From contig NZ_JAIZZH010000003.1 in NCBI RefSeq assembly GCF_020421205.1, positions 1 through 64,000 of the forward strand: a stretch of 64,000 nt of DNA, read 5' to 3'. Source of the stretch: Hymenobacter pini. GTDB lineage: Bacteria > Bacteroidota > Bacteroidia > Cytophagales > Hymenobacteraceae. This document shows positions 8,232 to 16,843 of the stretch, in pieces (the first letter of the stretch is position 1; the number at the start of each line of letters is the position of its first letter). The notes beneath the pieces were generated by a model, which worked only from the letters and a program-made list of their open reading frames with translations, was not told where the DNA came from and did not search any database. The translations under genes and the position numbers were made by a program.

Positions 8232-9455
8232 ATGGCGGATATTACGTGCTCCTTCTGCGGCAAGAGCAAAAAAGACGTTTCGGTGATGATTTCGGGCATC
8301 AACGCCCACATCTGCGAGCGGTGTGTGGGCCAGGCTCAGCAAATCCTGAACGAGGAGAATAAGATTCGGGCCAACTCCAAGGCGCCGAAGTTCAACCTCG
8401 TGAAGCCCCGCGAGATGAAGGAGTACCTCGACCAGTACGTGGTGGGCCAGGACGAAGCCAAGAAGGTAATGTCGGTGGCCGTGTACAACCACTACAAGCG
8501 CCTGATGCAGAAGCCGCAGAAGGACGACGTGGTGATTGAGAAGTCGAACATCATCATGGTGGGCGAAACCGGCACGGGCAAAACCTTCCTCACGCGCATG
8601 CTGGCCAACATCCTGCAGGTACCCTTCTGCATTGCCGATGCCACCGTACTGACGGAGGCCGGCTACGTGGGCGAGGACGTGGAAAGCATTCTGACGCGCC
8701 TGCTACAGGCGGCCGACTACAACGTGGAAGCGGCGGAGCGCGGCATCGTGTACATCGACGAAATTGACAAGATTGCCCGCAAGAGCGACAACCCCAGCAT
8801 CACGCGCGACGTGAGCGGCGAGGGTGTGCAGCAGGCCATGCTGAAGCTACTGGAAGGCACCACCGTGAACGTGCCCCCACACGGTGGCCGCAAGCACCCC
8901 GAGCAGAAGATGATTACGGTGAACACCGAAAACATCCTGTTCATCTGCGGCGGGGCGTTTGTGGGCATCGACCGGATTATCAAAAACCGCCTCAACACCA
9001 AGCCCATTGGCTTCGCCAAGACGCAGCTGGAGGAGAAGATTGACACGCAGAACTTCCTGCGCTACGTAACGGCTCAGGACCTGAAGCAATTTGGCCTCAT
9101 TCCCGAGCTGATTGGCCGCCTGCCGGTGCTCACCCACCTCAACCCGCTGGACCACGCTACCCTGCGCAAAATCCTGACGGAGCCCAAGAACTCTATTGTG
9201 AAGCAGTACCAGCGCCTCTTCGATATGGAAGGCATTCAGCTGAGCTTCTCGGAAGGTGCCCTGGAGTACATTGTGCAGCGCGCCGACGAATACCGCCTCG
9301 GTGCCCGGGGCCTGCGCAGCATCTGCGAAGGCATTATGACCGATGCCATGTTCGATATGCCTTCCGAGGAAGGTGCTACCGAACTGGTAATCGATGAGGA
9401 ATACGCCCGGAGCAAATTCGAGCAAACGGCTATGAAGCAGTTGCGCGCGGCGTAG
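8232..9455 (+). CDS. clpX: ClpX, ATP-dependent unfoldase of the ClpXP protease
   Basis: AAA+ unfoldase that recognises substrates, including SsrA-tagged proteins, and feeds them to ClpP. The ATG at 8232 gives 407 residues. The N-terminal zinc domain has Cys6, Cys9, Cys28 and Cys31. Walker A is GETGTGKT, the pore loop GYVGED, Walker [10 protein letters not shown], and the ClpP-docking loop IGF is present in TKPIGFAK. An upstream in-frame extension to 8091 overlaps the terminator and promoter and is not coding. SmpB of the tagging pathway is encoded at 48.4 kb. Confidence 0.97.
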   Translation: MADITCSFCGKSKKDVSVMISGINAHICERCVGQAQQILNEENKIRANSKAPKFNLVKPREMKEYLDQYVVGQDEAKKVMSVAVYNHYKRLMQKPQKDDVVIEKSNIIMVGETGTGKTFLTRMLANILQVPFCIADATVLTEAGYVGEDVESILTRLLQAADYNVEAAERGIVYIDEIDKIARKSDNPSITRDVSGEGVQQAMLKLLEGTTVNVPPHGGRKHPEQKMITVNTENILFICGGAFVGIDRIIKNRLNTKPIGFAKTQLEEKIDTQNFLRYVTAQDLKQFGLIPELIGRLPVLTHLNPLDHATLRKILTEPKNSIVKQYQRLFDMEGIQLSFSEGALEYIVQRADEYRLGARGLRSICEGIMTDAMFDMPSEEGATELVIDEEYARSKFEQTAMKQLRAA

Positions 9456-9477
9456 TTGGAGTCAGTTATTACCTATC

Positions 9478-9518
9478 ATAATAAAGGGGGCAGAATGTTA
9501 TTCTGCCCCCTTTATTAT
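9478..9518 (+). terminator. Terminator after clpX
   Basis: A perfect 19-bp stem, ATAATAAAGGGGGCAGAAT with its complement, loop GTT. Confidence 0.9.
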
Positions 9519-9531
9519 TAGCTCTACAACG

Positions 9532-9867
9532 ATGACCAACAAACTCTATCCGTATTTGAGTAGTAATGATGTGGTGCACATCCGCATACCTAATGAGTAC
9601 TTCTTTCCAGCTTTCGTATTGACAGTAGAGGAATTGATGAAAAGCCCGATTTATCAGACTGCTCACACAATTCTACTTGACTTTACTGAGTGCTATTCTT
9701 TACACGGAATTGGGATTGGATTAGAGACACAGTTGTTTTACGAACAAGCCAAAACACATGAAAAATCTGTGTACTGGATTGGTCAACCAGCTATATACAG
9801 TATGGTAGCTAAGCTGAATGAAGGTATCAATACAGGTAGCGAGACTCTACCGTATAAGAAATTTTAG
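9532..9867 (+). CDS. Unknown protein, AT-rich gene, faintly STAS-like
   Basis: A 111-residue soluble protein with no signal peptide or membrane segment. I do not recognise the family. The order strand - LLDFTECYSLHGIGIG - helix - KSVYWIG resembles the core of a STAS or SiaC-like fold, but this is only an impression. Codon use is clearly more AT-rich than in the flanking clpX and lpxB. Its TAG stop overlaps a GTG beginning the next frame, so the two genes look like one transcription unit immediately after the clpX terminator. Confidence 0.65.
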   Translation: MTNKLYPYLSSNDVVHIRIPNEYFFPAFVLTVEELMKSPIYQTAHTILLDFTECYSLHGIGIGLETQLFYEQAKTHEKSVYWIGQPAIYSMVAKLNEGINTGSETLPYKKF

Positions 9868-9869
9868 TG

Positions 9870-10250
9870 ATGCTATATTCCGGCGTTCTTTCAACTATGC
9901 ATCACGATTTTTACTCTGATTTTGAGCCTGAACCTGAATTAGTATTTAAAACGTCCGATGATACTTCGTCAATACGCATGTGGAGCGGGTATTTTGACAG
10001 CATTATTAGTAGTGATACCCCGGATGAACACGGGTGCTGGCAAGGGCTTGCCGTATTTTATCATACCGATACGGGCTGGTACACTAGCTCTCCTTTTCAG
10101 CTAACAGAACTCGGTCATATTGTGGAGCGGCTTAGGCATTGTAATGATCCAACTTGGGACAAAAATATCCGTCGGATTTATACAAGCCTACTATTCTTTT
10201 TTGAGCAGGCAGAGAGACAGCATAAGAAAGTGATAGTTGAATACTTCTAG
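9870..10250 (+). CDS. Unknown protein, partner of the preceding AT-rich gene
   Basis: About 126 residues from the ATG at 9870 (GTG at 9867 and ATG at 9897 are alternatives). No recognised domain. It is acidic and aromatic-rich, with CWQGLAVFYHTDTGWYTSS in the middle and a C-terminal helix rich in charged residues. Size and composition recall small immunity or antitoxin-like proteins, but no motif supports a call. It is AT-rich like its neighbour and ends one base before the convergent lpxB stop region, with no terminator between. Confidence 0.6.
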   Translation: MLYSGVLSTMHHDFYSDFEPEPELVFKTSDDTSSIRMWSGYFDSIISSDTPDEHGCWQGLAVFYHTDTGWYTSSPFQLTELGHIVERLRHCNDPTWDKNIRRIYTSLLFFFEQAERQHKKVIVEYF

Positions 10251-10251
10251 T

Positions 10252-11361
10252 CTATCCCTTCAAATACTCTACCATCAGCTTCGCTGCTTTATTAGCCGCG
10301 CGCTGTTGGCCTAGCTTCTCGCGGATTTGGGCGTAGCCGGCTTTCTGTTGGGCAATGAACTGCTCGTCGGCAGTGACCTTCTTGAGCTCGGTGACGAGGT
10401 TGCGGGCGTTGAAGTCGCCCTGGATGAGCTCTTTTACCACCTCGCGGCCGGCAATAAGGTTGACCAAGGAAATGTGGGGCACTTTGATAACGGCCTTGCC
10501 AATGGCGTACGACACGGCGCTGGTGCGGTAGCACACTACCTGGGGCACGTCGAACAGGGCCGTTTCGAGGGTGGCGGTGCCGCTGGTGACGAGGGCGGCG
10601 GTGGCATGGGCCAGCAGGTCGTAGGTCTGGTCGAAGAGGATGCGGACGTTGTTGCGCTCGAAATTGGCGTAGTAGTTTCGGTCGAGGTTATCGACGCCAG
10701 CCACGATGAATTGGTAATCGAGGAACGGGGGCAGGATAGCCACCATTTCGTAGAGCATCTCCTCGATTTCCTGCTTGCGGGAGCCAGGCAACACGGCAAT
10801 GATGGGCCGCAGCGGGTCCAGGTCGTTGCGCTCGTAGAAGTCGGTGGTGGGCTGGAACTCGGCTACGGCGTCGGCGGTGGGGTTGCCGATGTAGTCCACC
10901 TTGTAGTCGAAGCGCTGGTAGAACTCCTCCTCGAAGGGCAGAATCACGAACATCTTGTCCACCAATTCTTTCACCTGGTGCACGCGGCCCTGGTTCCAGG
11001 CCCAAATTTTGGGCGAAATGTAGTAGAACACCTTCAGGCCGGCGGCTTTGGCAAACTTGGCCACCCGCATGTTGAAGCCGGCGTAATCCACCAAAATCAC
11101 CACGTCGGGCTTGTAAGCCAGCAGGTCCTTTTGGCACTCGCGCAGGTAGCCCCGGAATTTGAGGATGCTGGTAGCGGCTTCCCAGAAGCCCATAATGGCC
11201 ATTTCCTGGTAGTGGTGCACGAGGGTGCCGCCGGCTTCCTGCATCATGTCGCCACCCCAGCAGCGGAACTCGGCGTCGGGGTCTTGCTCGTGCAAGCTGC
11301 GCATGAGGTTGGCCGCGTGAAAATCCCCGGACCGCTCGCCCGCTATCAGGTAATACTTCAT
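10252..11361 (-). CDS. lpxB: Lipid-A-disaccharide synthase
   Basis: Inner-face membrane glycosyltransferase (GT19) that joins UDP-2,3-diacylglucosamine and lipid X to form the lipid A disaccharide. The 369 residues begin with the typical AGERSGDFHAANLM motif; GFWEA follows near residue 59, and the C-terminal half contains LPGSRKQEI and TSGTATLE nucleotide-sugar motifs. Length is normal. Other lipopolysaccharide genes in the window are hldD (14.2 kb) and kdsA (33.3 kb), but they are not in an operon with it. Confidence 0.96.
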   Translation of the reverse strand: MKYYLIAGERSGDFHAANLMRSLHEQDPDAEFRCWGGDMMQEAGGTLVHHYQEMAIMGFWEAATSILKFRGYLRECQKDLLAYKPDVVILVDYAGFNMRVAKFAKAAGLKVFYYISPKIWAWNQGRVHQVKELVDKMFVILPFEEEFYQRFDYKVDYIGNPTADAVAEFQPTTDFYERNDLDPLRPIIAVLPGSRKQEIEEMLYEMVAILPPFLDYQFIVAGVDNLDRNYYANFERNNVRILFDQTYDLLAHATAALVTSGTATLETALFDVPQVVCYRTSAVSYAIGKAVIKVPHISLVNLIAGREVVKELIQGDFNARNLVTELKKVTADEQFIAQQKAGYAQIREKLGQQRAANKAAKLMVEYLKG

Positions 11362-11519
11362 GTTGTCAATTAAAAATTGAGAATTAAAAATTAAGAGCGT
11401 TAACCCTTGCTGTGATTCTGAGCGGAGTAAGGAGGCCAGATTAATCCAGAGGCTAACTCAGATTCCTCGCTCCGCTCGGAATGACAGTGCTGTTTTGCTC
11501 TCAACTTCTAATTGATTTA
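11362..11519. repeat. Word-repeat hairpin (AATTAAAAATT type) around a GTCATTCC palindrome
   Basis: The left arm (11362-11398) repeats AATTAAAAATTGAG / AATTAAAAATTAAG; the right arm (11497-11519) carries the complementary CTCAACTTCTAATTGATTT. The arms flank the palindrome at 11410-11485, giving a nested hairpin between lpxB and the PTPS gene. Confidence 0.6.
11410..11485. repeat. GTCATTCC-type palindrome, copy 2 (one arm decayed)
   Basis: The right arm ACTCAGATTCCTCGCTCCGC plus TCGGAATGAC is intact; the left arm (GTGATTCTGAGCGGAG and on) matches its complement with several mismatches. Confidence 0.65.
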
Positions 11520-11936
11520 TTCCTCGCCGAAGTATTCCACGAAGTTGCGCGGCGTTTCGTAAAGTTTGATGCAGTGCAGCTTGGCAGAAGAAATTCGTTC
11601 GATTTCGGGCTGCAGAATACGCCAGAAAGCAATTACCAGGTTTTCGGTGCTGGCGAGCTGGCCCTGCATAAAGGGCACGTCGATGTTCAGGTTCTTGTGG
11701 TCTACCTCATCCACAATATTGGTGCGGATAACCGTGCTGAGCTGCTTGAGGTCGATGACAAAGCCGGTTTCAGGGTCGGGCTTGCCTTTGACTGTGACGA
11801 TGAGGTCGTAGTTGTGGCCGTGCCAGTTGGCATTGGCGCAGGGGCCGAAGACTTCCCGGTTCCGCTCCTCGCTCCAGTTGGGGTTATAGAGCTTGTGGGC
11901 CGCGTTGAAGTGTTCCTGTCGGCTGATGTAAACCAT
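11517..11936 (-). CDS. 6-pyruvoyl-tetrahydropterin synthase / QueD family protein
   Basis: A 139-residue T-fold enzyme acting on 7,8-dihydroneopterin triphosphate. Zinc ligands are His14 (NAAHKL), His39 and His41 (WHGHNY), with Cys33 as the catalytic cysteine. The spacing Cys-x5-His-Gly-His matches 6-pyruvoyl-tetrahydropterin synthases; bacterial QueD enzymes of queuosine synthesis usually have Cys-x3-His. So a pterin-making role is possible, although automatic annotation would probably say QueD. No queC, queE or folE is in the window. Upstream lies a word-repeat hairpin. Confidence 0.88.
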   Translation of the reverse strand: MVYISRQEHFNAAHKLYNPNWSEERNREVFGPCANANWHGHNYDLIVTVKGKPDPETGFVIDLKQLSTVIRTNIVDEVDHKNLNIDVPFMQGQLASTENLVIAFWRILQPEIERISSAKLHCIKLYETPRNFVEYFGEE

Positions 11937-11940
11937 TTGG

Positions 11941-12062
11941 TAAGGGACTTAGGGACTTAGGGACCTAGGGACTTAGCTGGCAGCGCGTGGTTGGGCCCAA
12001 CTGCATAGCATACACCGTTGGGCAATAACCAAGTCCCCGAGTCCCTAAGTCTCTACGTCCCC
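11941..12062. repeat. Word-repeat hairpin (GGGACTTAG type)
   Basis: The left arm (11943-11975) repeats GGGACTTA three to four times; the right arm (12030-12062) carries the complementary AAGTCCCCGAGTCCCTAAGTC. The right arm reaches the stop region of the permease gene, and the hairpin may act as its terminator. Confidence 0.65.
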
Positions 12063-13054
12063 TGTTTTCGCAGCAAATATACGAAGAACGGTACTCCGAA
12101 CAGGGCGGTAACCAGCCCAACGGGCAAACCGGCTGGGGGGTATAGCACGCGGGCCAGCAGGTCGCAGAAGACCATGAAGGTGCCACCCAGCAAGGCGCAG
12201 AAGACCAAATTACCGCGCCGCACCGTGCCCAGCAGCCAGCGCGTGATATGCGGAATCACCAGCCCCACAAACCCAATGGGCCCGCATAATGCCACGGCGC
12301 AGCCCGTAAGGCCGGAGGCAATGAGCAGCAGCAGCCAGCGGGTGCGCGCCACCGGCAGGCCCAAAGCCGAGGCCCGCTCCTCCCCTAGCAGCAGTAAGTT
12401 CAAATCCTTCTGCAGCAGCCACAAACCCACCAAGCCCAGCACCAGCGCAACGGCTGGATACGGAAGCACCGCCCAGCTGGCCCGCTCAAACCCACCTAGG
12501 GCCCAGAAGGTGATGGTGCGCAGCTTCTCCTCGGTAGCGGCCAGGAATGTGAGCAACCCGCCTAGTGCCGTGGTTAGGGAGCTTAGCGCCACCCCCGCCA
12601 GCAACAGCTGCGCCGGAATGATGCGGCCCCGGCGGCTCCCGATTACTACCACCAGCAGCGTTATACCCAAGGAACCGGCCAAGGCGGCCAGCGGCGGCAG
12701 ATAGAAGCCTCCAACTAGTAACGTTGGTAGAAACGCAAACGTAATGCTGGCCCCCAGCGCTCCGCCCGAAGCCGTGCCCAGTAGGTAAGGGTCGGCCAGG
12801 GGATTGTTCACCATCAGTTGCATGAGGTACCCACTCACGGCCAGGGCTGCCCCGGCTAGCAGGGCCAGTAGCAGGCGGGGCAGGCGCAGCTCTACCAAAA
12901 CCAGCTGGGCAGTGTCCTTGGGGTTGTAGTGTAGCAGGGTGCGTCCCAACAGCGCAAAATCGGTGTCATAACTACCCACGCGCATGCCCAGCACCAGCAG
13001 CCCCAGCAGAAGCAGCAGGCAAGCCAGTATCCAGGGTAGCGCGGAACGGGACAT
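12053..13054 (-). CDS. FecCD-type ABC transporter permease (cobalamin or iron-siderophore)
   Basis: A 333-residue inner-membrane permease of the BtuC/FecCD family with about nine or ten hydrophobic segments and the family segment GYLMQLMVNNPLADPYLLG near residue 78. It begins 9 bases after the stop of the substrate-binding lipoprotein gene, so the two form an operon. No ATP-binding subunit or TonB-dependent receptor is in the window; the pair must use an ATPase encoded elsewhere. Substrate is inferred from the BtuF-like partner and is uncertain. Confidence 0.9.
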   Translation of the reverse strand: MSRSALPWILACLLLLLGLLVLGMRVGSYDTDFALLGRTLLHYNPKDTAQLVLVELRLPRLLLALLAGAALAVSGYLMQLMVNNPLADPYLLGTASGGALGASITFAFLPTLLVGGFYLPPLAALAGSLGITLLVVVIGSRRGRIIPAQLLLAGVALSSLTTALGGLLTFLAATEEKLRTITFWALGGFERASWAVLPYPAVALVLGLVGLWLLQKDLNLLLLGEERASALGLPVARTRWLLLLIASGLTGCAVALCGPIGFVGLVIPHITRWLLGTVRRGNLVFCALLGGTFMVFCDLLARVLYPPAGLPVGLVTALFGVPFFVYLLRKQGT

Positions 13055-13063
13055 AGAGGCAGA

Positions 13064-13990
13064 CTATTTCTTCGAGAGCAGTGCCCGCAGCTCCCGCACC
13101 GACTCCACCACCCGCGGGCTGGGGCGGGACATCAGGTCGTCGGTGGGGTCGTAGATGCGGCGGGTTTGGTAGGCGCGAATGCGCTTGAGTTCGGGGTAGA
13201 GCCGGAAGAAGGTGCTATCCATCTTCCCGAAAGAGCCGCCCAGCAGTACTTCGGGGTTGAGTTTGAGAATGTATTCCCGGGTCAGCGCCGGGTAGGGCTG
13301 CTTGAACTGCTCTACCACGGCATTTTGGCCGCCGGCCAACCGAATTTTATCCGTGAACAGCGTGTTTTGGCCGTACACATAAATGGGGTCCGACCAGGTA
13401 ATGGCCAGCACGCGGGGCGGTTGCGCGGGTTTCGGCAATGCCGCAATGGCTTGCAGTTCCTGACGTAGAGAATCCACTACTCGGCGGGCGGGCTGCGGGC
13501 GGTTCAGCAGCTTGCCTAAGTCAGTGAGGCCCCGGAAAATATCCTCTACTTTCTCATAGCGCTGGTAGTACACCGGAATGCCCAGCTCCTGCAGCCGCTG
13601 GGCATCGGCCAGGGAGGTGATGCCCTCGGTGGTAAATACTACATCTGGTTTTAGGGCTACCAGCCGCTCAAAATCCAGCGGGTAGCTGTTTACTACGGGC
13701 TTGCGCAGAGCCGCCGTGGGGTAGTCGCACACTTGGGTGCGGGCCACGATGGTAGCCGTATCGGCCACGGCGTACAGCATTTCCGTCATGGAGGCGGCCA
13801 AGGCCATTACCCGGCGCGGCTGCGTGGGCAGCGTCAGCTGGCGGCCCAGGTCGTCGCGCACCTGCTGGGTAGTGCTGGCAGTGCTGGTAGCTGTTGAAGA
13901 TGTATCGGGCTGGCAGGCGCTGAAAACAGCCGACAACAAAAGCGGCCCGAGGGCGCGGCGCAGGAAAGCCGGGGAGGCGAGGCGGAACAT
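13064..13990 (-). CDS. BtuF/FecB-like substrate-binding lipoprotein
   Basis: A 308-residue periplasmic-binding lipoprotein of cluster A. From the ATG at 13990 it starts with a signal peptide ending in the lipobox SAVFSAC. The segment RRVMALAASMTEMLYAV and the following ARTQVCDYP resemble the vitamin B12 binder BtuF (CDYP motif), so cobalamin or a related corrinoid is the best guess, with iron chelates as the alternative. A frame extension to 14026 is rejected because it would bury the signal peptide. A TACCTTTG box lies 5 bases before the ATG, suggesting a very short or absent leader. Confidence 0.88.
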   Translation of the reverse strand: MFRLASPAFLRRALGPLLLSAVFSACQPDTSSTATSTASTTQQVRDDLGRQLTLPTQPRRVMALAASMTEMLYAVADTATIVARTQVCDYPTAALRKPVVNSYPLDFERLVALKPDVVFTTEGITSLADAQRLQELGIPVYYQRYEKVEDIFRGLTDLGKLLNRPQPARRVVDSLRQELQAIAALPKPAQPPRVLAITWSDPIYVYGQNTLFTDKIRLAGGQNAVVEQFKQPYPALTREYILKLNPEVLLGGSFGKMDSTFFRLYPELKRIRAYQTRRIYDPTDDLMSRPSPRVVESVRELRALLSKK

Positions 13991-13995
13991 GAGCG

Positions 13996-14003
13996 CAAAG
14001 GTA
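13996..14003 (-). promoter_or_regulatory. -7 box abutting the BtuF-like gene start
   Basis: Minus strand TACCTTTG, ending 5 bases before the ATG at 13990. Transcription would begin at or within a few bases of the start codon. No TTG at the usual spacing was found, which lowers confidence. Confidence 0.5.
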
Positions 14004-14129
14004 AGGGCCGCCAGCAACCAGCCCACGGCCCTTCGGCAACCTCCGGCAACGGAAAGTGGTTATGCCAGATATTGGGGCTTGCCGTAGAAAAGAAAACCAC
14101 GCTACCCGGCCAATCCGCCCAAACCCGCT

Positions 14130-14137
14130 TACTTTTG
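14130..14137 (+). promoter_or_regulatory. Putative -7 box of hldD
   Basis: TACTTTTG (TAnnTTTG) 17 bases before the hldD ATG, in the 164-base divergent spacer shared with the BtuF-like gene. No clear TTG upstream. Confidence 0.45.
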
Positions 14138-14154
14138 GCCCAAATTTCTGTCCT

Positions 14155-15120
14155 ATGATTGTTGTAACCGGAGCCGCCGGCTTTATTGCCAGCTGTCTTG
14201 TCACCCGCCTCAATGCCGCCAATTTCAACGATATCGTGGTGGTGGATAACTTCACCAACGAGCGTAAGCTGGCCAATCTGAAGGGCAAGCATCTACGGGA
14301 ATACGTGGATCGGGAGGAGTTTTTTGAGTGGCTGGAGCAGCATCATGAGCAGGTAGAATTCATTTTCCACCTGGGCGCCCGCACCGACACGACGGAGCAG
14401 AACCGGGACGTGCTCAACACGCTGAACCTGGAATACTCGCAGAAGATGTGGCAGGCCTGTGTGCGGTATCAGTTGCCGCTGGTGTACGCCTCCTCGGCCG
14501 CCACGTACGGCTCCGGCTCCCTGGGCTACTCCGATGACGACGCCCTGCTGCCCCTGCTCAAGCCCCTGAACCCCTACGGCGACTCCAAGAACGACTTCGA
14601 CAACTGGGCCATTCAGCAGCCGGAAAAACCGTTTTTCTGGGCGGGCCTGAAGTTTTTCAACGTGTACGGCCCCAACGAATACCACAAGGGCCGCATGGCT
14701 TCCGTGATTCTGCACGCCTTCCGCCAGATTCAGGAAACCGGCTCCATGACGCTGTTCCGCTCCCACAACCCTGATTTTGCCGACGGCGAACAAAAGCGCG
14801 ACTTTGTGTACGTGAAGGACGTGGTGGAAGTGTGCATGTTCCTGATGCAGACGCGTCAGCACTCCGGCATCTACAATCTGGGCACCGGGGAAGCCCGAAC
14901 CTTCCTCGACCTCACACTCAGCACCTTTGCGGCCCTGGGCCAAACGGCCGATATCCGCTTCCGCGACACGCCGGAGGACATCCGGGACACCTACCAATAT
15001 TTCACGGAAGCCGATATGAGCAAACTACGCGCTATTGGCTACGAGCGGCCGTTCACCAAGCTGGAAGATGGCGTGACGGACTATGTGCAGAATTATCTGG
15101 TATCCGGGCAGTATTACTAG
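14155..15120 (+). CDS. hldD: ADP-L-glycero-D-manno-heptose 6-epimerase
   Basis: Short-chain dehydrogenase-type epimerase that makes ADP-L-glycero-D-manno-heptose for the lipopolysaccharide inner core. The ATG at 14155 gives 321 residues. The NADP-binding loop is GAAGFIAS (residues 6-13; the usual last Gly is Ala), and the catalytic set is Ser114 with Tyr141 and Lys145 in NPYGDSK. The frame extends upstream to 14056 but over the promoter. The gene is divergent from the BtuF-like operon and ends before a strong terminator. Confidence 0.93.
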   Translation: MIVVTGAAGFIASCLVTRLNAANFNDIVVVDNFTNERKLANLKGKHLREYVDREEFFEWLEQHHEQVEFIFHLGARTDTTEQNRDVLNTLNLEYSQKMWQACVRYQLPLVYASSAATYGSGSLGYSDDDALLPLLKPLNPYGDSKNDFDNWAIQQPEKPFFWAGLKFFNVYGPNEYHKGRMASVILHAFRQIQETGSMTLFRSHNPDFADGEQKRDFVYVKDVVEVCMFLMQTRQHSGIYNLGTGEARTFLDLTLSTFAALGQTADIRFRDTPEDIRDTYQYFTEADMSKLRAIGYERPFTKLEDGVTDYVQNYLVSGQYY

Positions 15121-15164
15121 CCTCATAGCATTTCGCTACCATCTGGCAGGATTTATTCCAGATT

Positions 15165-15218
15165 AATCAATAGAAAAGGCCTCTTGACAAAAATGTCAAG
15201 AGGCCTTTTCTATTGATT
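15165..15218 (+). terminator. Terminator after hldD
   Basis: A perfect 25-bp stem (15165-15189, 15194-15218) with loop AAAA; AATCAATAGAAAAGGCCTCT starts the left arm. The T-rich right arm fits rightward termination. Confidence 0.9.
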
Positions 15219-15360
15219 GGTAGTCAGGCGCTTACCGCTAACCCAATGCGCAAATAGACATTTATGCCGGATGTTACTTTTCATTTATATAGCAAAAATT
15301 AATTTTTATATCATTTTTTCCAGAGTAATTTACTCGCAGGTTCTTTCACACATTCAGCTG

Positions 15361-16767
15361 GTGCAACGCAAAAGCATAACGATTATCGGCGGTGGATTTT
15401 CAGGCTCGATGCTGGCAGTGCAGCTGGCCCGGCTTTCCGGCGACCTTCCGTATGACTGCGACGTGCATTTGGTGGAGCCCCGGCCTGTACCGGGCCCTGG
15501 ATTAGCCTATACCGCCCGCCGGCCCGAGTACCTGCTGAATGTGCGTAGCCAGTTTCTGAGCGCCTTTCCCGATCAGCCCGACCACTTTCAGAATTGGCTT
15601 CGAGTTACCAGTCCTGAAATATGCCAGCAAGGCTTTTGCTCGCGCCAGAGCTACGGCCGCTATATGCAGCAACTGGTGAGCCAAGTATTGGAGTGGCCTT
15701 CTTTAAATGGATTTCGCTTTACCTGGCACAACCAGGCAGCTAAAAGCGTAGAAGTGCATCCTGATGGTTCAGGCGCTACCGTACAGCTACTCGATGGTAC
15801 CGAACTCCCCAGCCACTATGTAGTGCTGGCCCTGGGCAATTTTCCGCCCCCGCCACCTACTACCCGCAGCACCGAATACCTGGACCATGCCAATTACCAC
15901 GGCAACCCCTGGGCTCAGAGTGCACTCCGCAATATTGGCACTCATGACTCGGTACTGCTGATTGGGACGGGCCTAACGGCCATTGATGTATTACTGGGCC
16001 TACGTACCGACGGGCACCAGGGTACCGTTACGACCGTATCGGGGCATGGGCGCTGGCCGGCGGCGCATGCGTTTCAGGAGGCAAGCTACCCCGATTTTTA
16101 CGCTACCGAGCTGCAGGGGACTGACACCGTATTGGCGGTGCTGCAAGTAGTCAGGAAACATGTGCGCACAGCGGAAGCACAGGGCATTAACTGGCGTACT
16201 GTGCTGGATACGCTGCGGCCGCATCTGGGAGCTATATGGGCTGGCTGGCCGCTACTGGAGCAGGCTCGGTTTCTGCGGCATCTGGCCGGCATTTGGTCGG
16301 TAGTACGGCACCGGAGCCCGCCTCAGAATGCTGCTACCATTGGCGAAATGCTGCGCACCGGGCAGGTGAAACCGGAAATTGGCCGGGTACGGGACATTAC
16401 GCCCATGACGAACAACCTGCGGGTTACAGTGCAGAAGGGCCAAGAGCCGCCGCGGCAACTAATGGCCCGGCACGTTATTACCTGCACTGGGCCGCTGCTT
16501 GACTATAGCCGCATCCGGGAGCCACTAGTAGTAGGACTGCGGGAAACAGGACACCTACAGCCTGATCCGCTGCATCTGGGCATCCAGACCGACGAACACG
16601 GAGCGTTACTACACGCACAAGGACACGCCTCTGAAGTATTATTTACTCTGGGACCCAGCCGCCGGCCTGCTTTCTTTGAATCAACAGCTGTGCCGGAGCT
16701 ACGAGAGCAGGCAGTGGTATTGGCGGCGGAGCTAGGCAAGCGGCTTCGGCACCAAGCCACTCTGTAG
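15361..16767 (+). CDS. FAD/NAD(P)-binding protein (NAD_binding_9 type)
   Basis: A 468-residue cytoplasmic flavoprotein-like oxidoreductase of unknown substrate. The GTG at 15361 puts the Rossmann loop IIGGGFSGSM at residues 8-17, as usual in this family; upstream frames start at TTG 15217 and ATG 15271 but encode an AT-rich non-homologous stretch. A second nucleotide-binding segment, VLLIGTGLTAIDVLLG, is near residue 205, and LALGNFPPP near 160. Similar proteins are annotated only as FAD-NAD(P)-binding or HpnW-like; the reaction is not known. It stands alone between two strong terminators. Confidence 0.8.
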   Translation: MQRKSITIIGGGFSGSMLAVQLARLSGDLPYDCDVHLVEPRPVPGPGLAYTARRPEYLLNVRSQFLSAFPDQPDHFQNWLRVTSPEICQQGFCSRQSYGRYMQQLVSQVLEWPSLNGFRFTWHNQAAKSVEVHPDGSGATVQLLDGTELPSHYVVLALGNFPPPPPTTRSTEYLDHANYHGNPWAQSALRNIGTHDSVLLIGTGLTAIDVLLGLRTDGHQGTVTTVSGHGRWPAAHAFQEASYPDFYATELQGTDTVLAVLQVVRKHVRTAEAQGINWRTVLDTLRPHLGAIWAGWPLLEQARFLRHLAGIWSVVRHRSPPQNAATIGEMLRTGQVKPEIGRVRDITPMTNNLRVTVQKGQEPPRQLMARHVITCTGPLLDYSRIREPLVVGLRETGHLQPDPLHLGIQTDEHGALLHAQGHASEVLFTLGPSRRPAFFESTAVPELREQAVVLAAELGKRLRHQATL

Positions 16768-16777
16768 CACGCATACA

Positions 16778-16827
16778 AAAGCCGCTGGTTTGTTGCCCGA
16801 TACGGTAGGCAATAAACCAGCGGCTTT
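16778..16827. terminator. Bidirectional terminator
   Basis: A 20-bp stem (16778-16797 and 16808-16827, one G-T pair) between the convergent FAD gene and the 87-residue gene; usable from both sides. Confidence 0.85.
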
Positions 16828-16843
16828 GCTAGTATACGGGCCG

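Noticed and set aside
13991..14154. Cobalamin riboswitch before the BtuF-like gene
   Set aside because: The spacer is short, shared by divergent promoters, and lacks a recognisable B12-box.
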